Source of the DNA: Mesorhizobium amorphae
GTDB lineage: Bacteria; Pseudomonadota; Alphaproteobacteria; Rhizobiales; Rhizobiaceae
Reading direction: 5' to 3'
NCBI RefSeq assembly: GCF_014843845.1
Contig: NZ_JHQS01000127.1
Span: 1 to 64,000, forward strand
DNA length: 64,000 nucleotides
The number at the start of each line of letters is the position of its first letter. Position 1 is the first letter of the stretch. Below are positions 33,807-40,798 of this stretch, in pieces. The notes under the pieces are model-generated. The model was not told the DNA's origin, did no database searches, and was given only the letters and a program-made list of their open reading frames with translations. Both the position numbers and the translations under genes were made by a program.

Positions 33807-34283
33807 ATGGCAACGACCAACAAAAAAGTGGTACGCAAGGCAAAGCGAGGCGAACGCATCCGCCAGGTCGCGGCCATTCCCTTCCGGCTGGGCGCGGATG
33901 GCGATATCGAGGTCATGCTGGTCACGTCGCGCACGACCAGGCGCTTCATCGTGCCCAAGGGCTGGCCGATGAAGGGCAAGAGCGGGCGCAGGGCAGCCAC
34001 GATCGAGGCGCAGGAAGAAGCCGGCGTTCTCGGCAAGACATTGAAAGAACCGGCCGGCACCTATTCCTACTGGAAAAGGCTGGAGAACGGCTTCATCCGT
34101 GTCGACGTCGTTGTCTACCTGCTGGAGGTGACCGAGGAACTGGCGAACTGGCAGGAGGCCGAAAGCCGGCAGCGGGCATGGCTGGCGCCGGAAGACGCGG
34201 CGCTGCTCATCGACGAGCCGGATCTTTCCACGCTGCTCAGGGATTTGAAGCTCCCCCAGGCTGAGCCCGCCGGCGGGCTCTGA
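33807..34283 (+). CDS. NUDIX hydrolase (diphosphoinositol-polyphosphate type)
   Basis: A 158-residue NUDIX enzyme. The start MATTNKKVVRKAKRGERIRQ is chosen because the longer frame lacks a ribosome binding site. The box region is PKGWPMKGKSGRRAA followed by TIEAQEEAGV; the REUXEE motif reads IEAQEE, so the Arg is replaced while the metal-binding glutamates remain. KGWPMKGKS is typical of the DIPP/ApnA subgroup. An 18-bp perfect palindrome (34263-34280) covers its last codons and may act as a terminator stem. Confidence 0.87.
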   Translation: MATTNKKVVRKAKRGERIRQVAAIPFRLGADGDIEVMLVTSRTTRRFIVPKGWPMKGKSGRRAATIEAQEEAGVLGKTLKEPAGTYSYWKRLENGFIRVDVVVYLLEVTEELANWQEAESRQRAWLAPEDAALLIDEPDLSTLLRDLKLPQAEPAGGL

Positions 34284-34292
34284 CGCGTCGCC

Positions 34293-35144
34293 TCAGTTGC
34301 TTTCCTCGTCGCGCCCGGGAAATGGCCGCACAGGCGTGCCTGTATAGGCCCACAGCCATTCCCGTGGCAGCGGCCCCTTGTTGCGGTCGCTCTGCTGCGA
34401 TTGCTCCCACGCATGCGCCAATATGCCGACCGAGCGCGACAGCACGAACAGGCCGCGCGTCAGCGCCGGCGGAAAGCCGAGCTCGCCATAGATCACGGCG
34501 GTAGCGCCATCGATGTTGAGCGGGATAGTTTTGCCCTTGCGCCGCGCAAGCTCGACCTCAATCGCTTCGGCGATGTCGGCGAAGCGCCCGCCGATGACGC
34601 CGCGCGCGGCAAAATCGCGGGTCACTTCGATGAGGCGCGGGGCGCGTGGATCGACGGGATGGAAGCGATGGCCGAAACCCGGCACATAGCCCTTTTCCTC
34701 GGCGAGGAACCGATCGAGCCGCGCCGTGACGGCATCGGCAAGCGCCGTGCCTTGATCCATCGCCGCGGCAACATCGCCATAGAAGGAAAGCGCCTGTTCG
34801 CCGGCGCCGCCATGCACGTCGCCGAGCACATTGATGGCCGAGGCCATGGCGCTGTTGATGCCGACGCCGCAGGTCGCCGCCATGCGGGCAATGGCGATCG
34901 ATGGCGCCTGCGGACCGTGATCGACGGCCGCGCCCAGCGCGATGCCAAGCAGCGCCGCCTGCTCCTCGCCTGGCAGTTCGCCGCGCAGCATCAGCCAGAT
35001 CATCGCCGGAAAGCTGACGCCGCCGATCAGCTCCTGGATTTCATAGCCGCGCAGCCGGATCACGCCTGGCCGCATCTCGATGATATCGGTCTGCCACCAC
35101 TCCTCGCCGCGCTCGCGGCCGGTCTTTTTCTCCGGACCGCTCAT
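34293..35144 (-). CDS. Citryl-CoA lyase (citrate synthase-like)
   Basis: A 283-residue protein, much shorter than citrate synthase (about 430), matching the catalytic core only. Active-site regions are present: GDVHGGAGEQALSFY (first His), VPGFGHRFHPVDPRAPRL (second His) and PLNIDGATAVIYGELGFP (Asp). The ATG at 35144 overlaps the CoA-transferase stop by 4 bases, and the frame upstream is shadow. Proteins of this size are usually named citryl-CoA lyase and split a citryl-CoA-like thioester to acetyl-CoA plus an oxo acid. It sits with a CaiB transferase and a tricarboxylate transporter, which fits that role. Confidence 0.82.
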   Translation of the reverse strand: MSGPEKKTGRERGEEWWQTDIIEMRPGVIRLRGYEIQELIGGVSFPAMIWLMLRGELPGEEQAALLGIALGAAVDHGPQAPSIAIARMAATCGVGINSAMASAINVLGDVHGGAGEQALSFYGDVAAAMDQGTALADAVTARLDRFLAEEKGYVPGFGHRFHPVDPRAPRLIEVTRDFAARGVIGGRFADIAEAIEVELARRKGKTIPLNIDGATAVIYGELGFPPALTRGLFVLSRSVGILAHAWEQSQQSDRNKGPLPREWLWAYTGTPVRPFPGRDEESN

Positions 35145-36325
35145 GCCCGCGCCCTTGTCTTGGCGCGCGGCGGCAGGTCGGCGAAAATCTCGTCCATGTG
35201 CTCGCCCAGCACCGGTGGCGCCCTGGTCGGCAAGGGGGCCGCGCCGTCGACCATGAAACCGCCGCGCACGACGGTCAGCGGCGTGTCCAGGCCTGGCAGG
35301 CCGTCGAAGCGCGTGGTCATGTTGCGTTCGATGACTTGCTTTTCGTCGAGCACTTGCGGAATCGTCAGCACCCGCCCCGCCGGCACGCCGGCGCGGTTGA
35401 GCTTCGCTTCCCAGGCGGCTGCCGAGGCGCCCGCCAGGGCTTCCTCGATCAACCCCTTTAGCGCGGCGCGATTCTGCTTGCGCGTCTCGCGCTCGGCAAA
35501 GCGTGGATCCAACGCCAGTTCCGGCCGCCCGATCAACTGGCAAAGCGTAACGAACTGCTCCTGCTTGTTGGCGGCGATGTTGAGCAGGCCGTCGCCAGTG
35601 CGAAACGCTCCCGACGGTGCCGCCGTCATATTCTCGTTGCCCATCGGCTGCGGCTCGACGCCGGCCGTCAGATAGTTGGACACCGGCCAGCCCAATGCCG
35701 AGAGCGTGCATTCCAGCATCGACACGTCCAGGAAGGCGCCCTCGCCGGACACTTTCTGCTTCACCAGTGCCGCGGCGATCGCAAAAGCCCCGACCAGCCC
35801 GCCCAGCGTGTCGGCGACCGGGTAGCCGACGCGCAATGGCGCCGTCTCCGGCGTGCCGGTGATGCTCATGATGCCGGAAAGGCCCTGGATGATCTGGTCA
35901 TAGGCTGGATTGTCGCGCATCGGCCCGGTCTGGCCGAACCCCGATATGGCGCAATAGACAAGGCCGGGGCGGACCTCTTTCAGCCTCTCATAGCCGAGGC
36001 CAAGTCGGTCCATGACCCCCGGCCGGAAATTCTCGACCAGTGCGTCGGCGGAGGCGACCAGATCGAGGAAGCGCTCGCGATCGACTTCCTTCTTCAGATC
36101 GAGCACCACCGATCGTTTGCCGGCGTTCTGCGCCAGGAACGAGGCGCCCATGCCGGCCTGGTTAAGTTTCGGCGAGGCACCGAGCTGACGCGCCAGGTCG
36201 CCGCCTTGCGGCGTCTCGACCTTGATCACATCGGCGCCGAGCAGTGCCAGCTGGTAGGCGCAGTACGGGCCGGCCAGCACATTGGTCAGATCGAGGACGC
36301 GGATGCCGGAAAGCAGATCGGTCAT
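35141..36325 (-). CDS. CaiB/BaiF family CoA transferase
   Basis: A 394-residue class III CoA-transferase. Family marks are GIRVLDLTNVLAGPYCAYQLALLGADVIKVE at the start, NAGKRSVVLDLK, VENFRPGVMDRLGL, GFGQTGP, and GYPVADTLGGLVGAFAI with the catalytic Asp (about residue 170). It probably loads CoA from succinyl-CoA or a similar donor onto the imported polycarboxylate, providing substrate for the adjacent lyase, with which it is translationally coupled. Confidence 0.9.
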   Translation of the reverse strand: MTDLLSGIRVLDLTNVLAGPYCAYQLALLGADVIKVETPQGGDLARQLGASPKLNQAGMGASFLAQNAGKRSVVLDLKKEVDRERFLDLVASADALVENFRPGVMDRLGLGYERLKEVRPGLVYCAISGFGQTGPMRDNPAYDQIIQGLSGIMSITGTPETAPLRVGYPVADTLGGLVGAFAIAAALVKQKVSGEGAFLDVSMLECTLSALGWPVSNYLTAGVEPQPMGNENMTAAPSGAFRTGDGLLNIAANKQEQFVTLCQLIGRPELALDPRFAERETRKQNRAALKGLIEEALAGASAAAWEAKLNRAGVPAGRVLTIPQVLDEKQVIERNMTTRFDGLPGLDTPLTVVRGGFMVDGAAPLPTRAPPVLGEHMDEIFADLPPRAKTRARA

Positions 36326-36340
36326 GATGCTCCAGACAGG

Positions 36341-37864
36341 TCAGGCATCGCCGGGCACATTCTCTGGCCCGCGCCGCCGGCGATGCTCGATGAAGGCCCA
36401 GATATGCGGCCCCGCCAGGCCGATGAAGGCCAGCGTCAGCAGCGTCAGCGACAGCTTGTGCGTGTAGAACACCGACCAGTCGCCATTCGAGATGGTCATC
36501 GCCCGACGGAACTGCGTCTCGGCCAGCGGCCCGAGGATCATGCCGATGATCACAGGCGCGGTCGGGAAATCGAAGCGCCGCATCAGGAAGCCGGCAGCAC
36601 CCAGCAGATACAGGATCACCAGATCGATCGGCGATTGCGAGATGCCGTAGGTGCCGACGGTGGCAAAGACCAGGATGCCCGCATAGAGCTGCGGCGCCGG
36701 GATTTTCAACAGCCGCACCCAGAGCCCGATCAGCGGCAAATTGAGGATGACCAGGATGACGTTGGCGATGAACAGGCTGGCGATCAGGCCCCAAACCAGA
36801 TTGGCCTGCGTCGTCAAGAGCAGCGGCCCTGGATTGATGCCGTAGCTCTGGAAGGCCGACAGCATGATCGCCGCGGTCGCCGAGGTCGGCAGGCCGAGCG
36901 TCAGCATCGGCACCAGCACGCCGGCGGCCGAGGCATTGTTGGCCGCTTCCGGACCGGCAACGCCTTCGATGGCGCCGACCGTGCCGAACTCCTCCTTGTG
37001 TTTCGAAAGCTTCTTCTCGATGGCGTAGGACAGGAAGGTCGGGATTTCGGCGCCGCCGGCCGGCATGGCGCCGATCGGAAAGCCGATCGCCGCACCGCGC
37101 AGCCACGCCTTCCACGAGCGTCCCCATTCGGCCGCGGTCATGTAGAGCGAGCCTTTCAGTGGCACGATCTCGTCCTTGCCGGCGTAGCGGCGCGACGCCA
37201 TGTAGAGCGTCTCGCCGACCGCGAACAGGCCGACCGCAACGATGATGACGTCGACACCGTCGAGCAGTTCGCCCATGCCGAAAGTGAAGCGTGGCTGGCC
37301 CGTCTGCAGGTCGACGCCGATCATGCCAATGACGAAGCCGGCGAACAGGCTGGTGAGCCCCCGCACCGACGACGAGCCGAGCACCGCCGACACGGTGATG
37401 AAGGCCAGCACCATCAGCGAGAAATACTCGGCCGGCCCGAATGCCAGCGCGAACTTGACCACGATCGGCGCCAGGAAGGCGACGCCCAGAGTGCCGATGG
37501 TGCCGGCGACAAAGGAGCCGATCGCCGACGTCGCCAATGCCGCGCCGCCGCGGCCGGAGCGCGCCATCCTGTTGCCTTCCAGCGCCGTGACGATGGTGGC
37601 GCTTTCGCCCGGCGTGTTGAGCAGGATCGACGTCGTCGAGCCGCCATACATAGCACCGTAATAGATACCGGCGAACAGGATGAAGGAGGCCTCCGGCGCC
37701 ACCTGGTAGGTGATCGGCAAGAGCAAGGCGATGGTCAGCGCCGGCCCGAGGCCGGGCAGCACGCCGATCGCCGTTCCCAATGTCGTGCCGAGCAGGCACC
37801 ACATGAGGTTGACCGGCGTGAAGGCGACCGAAAATCCATGGGCGAGCTGATTGAGAGTTTCCAT
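36341..37864 (-). CDS. tctA: Tripartite tricarboxylate transporter permease TctA
   Basis: A 507-residue inner-membrane protein with about 11-12 helices. TctA signatures are GTTLGTAIGVLPGLGPALTIALLLP near residues 25-50, GIYYGAMYGGSTTSILLNTPGE, and the second-half repeat GAMPAGGAEIPTFLSY with GPEAANNASAAG. It is the large membrane subunit of the three-part transporter encoded with the flanking tctB and tctC; 15 bases before the CoA-transferase gene. Confidence 0.93.
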   Translation of the reverse strand: METLNQLAHGFSVAFTPVNLMWCLLGTTLGTAIGVLPGLGPALTIALLLPITYQVAPEASFILFAGIYYGAMYGGSTTSILLNTPGESATIVTALEGNRMARSGRGGAALATSAIGSFVAGTIGTLGVAFLAPIVVKFALAFGPAEYFSLMVLAFITVSAVLGSSSVRGLTSLFAGFVIGMIGVDLQTGQPRFTFGMGELLDGVDVIIVAVGLFAVGETLYMASRRYAGKDEIVPLKGSLYMTAAEWGRSWKAWLRGAAIGFPIGAMPAGGAEIPTFLSYAIEKKLSKHKEEFGTVGAIEGVAGPEAANNASAAGVLVPMLTLGLPTSATAAIMLSAFQSYGINPGPLLLTTQANLVWGLIASLFIANVILVILNLPLIGLWVRLLKIPAPQLYAGILVFATVGTYGISQSPIDLVILYLLGAAGFLMRRFDFPTAPVIIGMILGPLAETQFRRAMTISNGDWSVFYTHKLSLTLLTLAFIGLAGPHIWAFIEHRRRRGPENVPGDA

Positions 37865-37868
37865 CGCT

Positions 37869-38405
37869 TCAGCCCCTCGCCATGCCGATGATCGCGTTGA
37901 TGACCGTGTTCAGCGGGTTCTCGATGAAGCCGGCGCCGATGTTGACACCAAGCGCTCTGGCGAAACCGAAATAGGCCGCGAGCGCCAGGATCAGTCCAAG
38001 CAGTGCATCGCGCAACGGATGCTTGCTGCCGAACCCGTAGCAGATGAGGACGAACATGATCACCGAGGCGGCGGTGAAGCCCAGCGGATGGATCAGCAGC
38101 AGGTTGGCGACCAGTCCGGCAGCCACGAAGCCCATCGCCTTCCAGTCGGTCGGCGTTTCCTTTTCCTCCGCCGGCTGCCAGCCGCCCCTCAGCGCGGCGA
38201 CGATGAGGAGCAGGGAAAGCACCAACATGCCTGTCATGGTGAGATAGGGAAAGACGGTCGGGCCGACCTTGGAGTAAAGCGGCGATACCGGGATCGCCAG
38301 CGTCTGCCAGGCCACGGCCGCGGCGCAGGCGAGAAGCCCGATGCCGATCAACAGTTCGGGCATTGCAAGGTGCCGCGGCGGCTCCTGCTGGTCGCTGGTG
38401 CTCAT
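37869..38405 (-). CDS. tctB: Tripartite tricarboxylate transporter TctB family protein
   Basis: A 178-residue small membrane subunit with four helices (for example LLIGIGLLACAAAVAWQTLAI and ASVIMFVLICYGFG). It has the TctB-type VGPTVFPYLTMTGMLVLSL segment. It ends 4 bases before tctA and starts 130 bases after tctC, with an intrinsic terminator in that gap. Confidence 0.88.
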   Translation of the reverse strand: MSTSDQQEPPRHLAMPELLIGIGLLACAAAVAWQTLAIPVSPLYSKVGPTVFPYLTMTGMLVLSLLLIVAALRGGWQPAEEKETPTDWKAMGFVAAGLVANLLLIHPLGFTAASVIMFVLICYGFGSKHPLRDALLGLILALAAYFGFARALGVNIGAGFIENPLNTVINAIIGMARG

Positions 38406-38499
38406 GAATGTCCTCCCAAGATGGCCGGCCTCCCACGGCCGGCCCTGACCGCAGTCTTACCCGCGATGGATCACATGTCCATGCGGTTGCGGAGCCTCC

Positions 38500-38526
38500 A
38501 AAAAGGGGCGGCGCGGGCCGCCCCCT
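38500..38526 (-). terminator. Rho-independent terminator/attenuator after tctC
   Basis: Read on the minus strand, GGGGCGGC-CCGC-GCCGCCCC (stem 38505-38512/38517-38524) is followed directly by TTTTT (38504-38500). It lies just downstream of the tctC stop and upstream of tctB, so only part of transcription should reach tctB and tctA. Confidence 0.82.
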
Positions 38527-38535
38527 TGGAAAGCA

Positions 38536-39513
38536 TCAGGCGAGGCCGAGATCCTTGAGGATCGCAGCGATACGGGCCGTGTCCTCGGTGAGGAACTTGG
38601 CATAGTCGTCACCGGTGAGCAGGATCTGCGTCCAGTTGCGGTTCTTGCACTCCGTTGCCCAGGCCTCGCTCTTGGCCATGGTCTCGATCAGCGTGACCAT
38701 GGCGGCCTTGTCGGCGTCCGAGACACCGGGCGGTGCAAAGACGCCGCGCCAGTTGAACAGTTCGACATCGATGCCGGCCTCCTTCAGCGTCGGCGCGTCG
38801 ATGCCATCCTGGCGCTTGTCGGCGGAGATCGCGAGCAGCCGCAGCGCGCCCGCTTTGACCTGTTCGGCGAACTCGCCATAGCCGGAAATGCCGGCAGCGA
38901 CCTGGTTGCCGAGCAGAGCCGAAAGGGCCTCGCCACCGCCGGCGAACGGCACGTAGGAAAGGTTGGTCGCCGGCACGCCGGCCGTCTTGGCGATCAGGCC
39001 GAACAGAATATGGTCCGAGCCGCCGGCGGAACCGCCGGCCACCGGCACCTTGGTCGGATCCGCCTTCAGCGCGGCGACGAAATCGGCGGCCGTCTTGAAC
39101 GGCGAGGCGGCCGGCACCACCAGCGCTTCGAATTCGCCGGTGAGGCGCGCGATCGGCGTCACCTCGGTGAGGTTGTTGGCCGACTTGTTGGCGATGATGG
39201 CACCGACCATGACCATGCCGGCCACCATCAGCGAATTGCCCTTGCCGTTCCACTGGTTGACGAACTGCGGCAGGCCGACCGTGCCGCCGGCGCCGCCGAC
39301 ATTGGTGATCTGCGAGCCGGAGATCAGCTTCTCGGAACGCAGCACCTGGTCGATGGTGCGCGCCGTCTGGTCCCAGCCGCCACCGGGCGCCGCCGGCACG
39401 AAGATCTGGATCTGCGGTGCGTCCTGTGCGAAAGCGGGTGTGAAGTGCAGTGCGGCGAAACCGGCGGCGCCTGCCGCGGCGGTGCTTGTCAGGAATTTAC
39501 GTCTGTTCAGCAT
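38536..39513 (-). CDS. tctC: Tripartite tricarboxylate transporter substrate-binding protein
   Basis: A 325-residue periplasmic binding protein. The start MLNRRKFLTSTAAAGAAGFA has GGAGG upstream; the RRKF twin-arginine-like motif plus Ala-rich signal suggests export, with cleavage near AFAQDAP. Binding-protein hallmarks are IQIFVPAAPGGGWDQTAR, NVGGAGGTVGLPQFV and FAGGGEALSALLGNQVAAGISG. It is first in its operon, divergent from the IclR regulator. The ligand is a carboxylate of unknown identity. Confidence 0.92.
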   Translation of the reverse strand: MLNRRKFLTSTAAAGAAGFAALHFTPAFAQDAPQIQIFVPAAPGGGWDQTARTIDQVLRSEKLISGSQITNVGGAGGTVGLPQFVNQWNGKGNSLMVAGMVMVGAIIANKSANNLTEVTPIARLTGEFEALVVPAASPFKTAADFVAALKADPTKVPVAGGSAGGSDHILFGLIAKTAGVPATNLSYVPFAGGGEALSALLGNQVAAGISGYGEFAEQVKAGALRLLAISADKRQDGIDAPTLKEAGIDVELFNWRGVFAPPGVSDADKAAMVTLIETMAKSEAWATECKNRNWTQILLTGDDYAKFLTEDTARIAAILKDLGLA

Positions 39514-39606
39514 GGGATTCCTCCAAATCGCGACACCTCCTCCGGTGCCTGCCAAAAACGTGGCCTGAATTCAGACCCGCCATCAAGTTCAAGCAGATGT
39601 TACCGC

Positions 39607-39645
39607 GTTCTGTCAACAGGAACAGCATTCTACTAGACAGAACGC
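39607..39645. promoter_or_regulatory. Candidate IclR operator in the divergent promoter
   Basis: CGTTCTGTC (39607-39615) and GACAGAACG (39637-39645) form a perfect 9-bp inverted repeat with 21 bases between. The gap also contains TTCTACTAGACAGAA, a TTCT..AGAA pseudo-palindrome. It is placed between the divergent tctC and iclR genes, exactly where IclR proteins bind. Confidence 0.6.
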
Positions 39646-39717
39646 ATGGTATCCGGCATAGTTTGCCCGGTTGGGGTCTTCGTCCGAACCGGGAACCGAA
39701 ACGAAATCGTCAAGCAG

Positions 39718-40449
39718 ATGAATGACATACGGTCCAGATCCGCACCGGCGGTCGGCGTTGCCGCACTCGATCGCGCCATCGCCATTCTCGACGCCTTCGC
39801 CTCGGTTGACAAGTCGCTCAGCCTTGCAGAAATCGCCGCACGCACCGGTCTCTACAAGAGCACGATCCTGCGGCTGGCGGGCTCGCTGCTGCGAGGCCAA
39901 TTGCTGGAACGTCTCGACGATGGCCGCTACCGTGTCGGCCCCGCCACCTTCCGGCTCGGCGCGATCTACCAGCGTTCGGTGGCGGCGGCCGACATCCTGC
40001 TGCCGATCATGCGCGATCTGGCCGAGCAGAGCTGGGAGAGCGTCGCCTTCTACGTCCGCTCGGGCGATGTCCGCACCTGTCTCTACCGCGTCGAATCCAA
40101 GCATCCGATCCGCTACACGATCAGGGAAGGCGACGTGCTGCCGCTGCGACTGGGTTCGGGAGGCCGCGTGCTTGCGGCGTTCTCCGGCGAGCCGGGCGAG
40201 CCCTACGAAACCATCCGCGCGACCTATCATCATCTGTCGTTGGGCGACCGCGACCCCGAAACGGCGGGCGTGTCCGCACCGGTGTTCGGCCCGGGGCGCA
40301 CCCTGCTTGGCGTGCTGACGCTGGCCGGCCCGAGCGCGCGTGTCGATGCCGCCTTTCTGCGGCGCATGACGCCATCCCTGCTGGAGGCGGCAGCCCGCGC
40401 CACGCGCGCTTTCGGGGAAGACGCATCAATGCTCGAACATGCCCTATAG
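39718..40449 (+). CDS. IclR family transcriptional regulator
   Basis: A 243-residue regulator. N-terminal winged helix (about 10-75): VAALDRAIAILDAFASVDKS, LSLAEIAARTGLYKSTILRL. C-terminal effector-binding IclR domain (about 90-240): SVAAADILLPIMRDLAEQS and LRLGSGGRVLAAFSG. The start at 39718 fits the family N-terminus; the upstream ATG at 39646 would place the start within the palindrome. Divergent from the tctCBA-CoA-transferase-lyase operon, which it probably controls. Confidence 0.88.
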   Translation: MNDIRSRSAPAVGVAALDRAIAILDAFASVDKSLSLAEIAARTGLYKSTILRLAGSLLRGQLLERLDDGRYRVGPATFRLGAIYQRSVAAADILLPIMRDLAEQSWESVAFYVRSGDVRTCLYRVESKHPIRYTIREGDVLPLRLGSGGRVLAAFSGEPGEPYETIRATYHHLSLGDRDPETAGVSAPVFGPGRTLLGVLTLAGPSARVDAAFLRRMTPSLLEAAARATRAFGEDASMLEHAL

Positions 40450-40798
40450 AAAGCCGATCCCCACGCGTAAAGCGCCGGCGTGTCCACGGTTTCTGGTCTG
40501 CGCCTGCTCTCCTGCATTACAGACGTCAGACAGTTAAGAGCATTCAAAACCAATCGAATGCAACGAAATTTATCAGAAAATCATAGGCAAAACGCTACGC
40601 AATCTGTTTTTGCTGCGATATGCAAATCTCGAAACGAAATATACGAAGAGTTTATTGGCTGTTAAGGCCAATATGCTAATCGAACTGCTGTCGCCGACTG
40701 CAGCGCGACCTGGGGGGAGAACGCGACACCTGGCCGGCATATGGATCAGCCGGCAGGGCAAATCAACGGGGGGCCATGGCTATTCCCATGGAAGCTTG
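40450..40798. other. 349-base AT-rich region upstream of the GGDEF/EAL gene
   Basis: No separate gene seen. The frame of the GGDEF/EAL gene is open from 40610 but without supporting features. TATTGGC (40653-40659) and GCCAATA (40667-40673) form a perfect 7-bp inverted repeat with a 7-base loop, a possible operator. The stretch 40540-40690 is clearly more AT-rich than its surroundings and probably contains the promoter. Confidence 0.45.

Noticed and set aside
34263..34280. 18-bp perfect palindrome at the end of the NUDIX gene as an operator
   Set aside because: It lies within the last codons and the short convergent gap, so a terminator stem or chance in GC-rich DNA is more likely.
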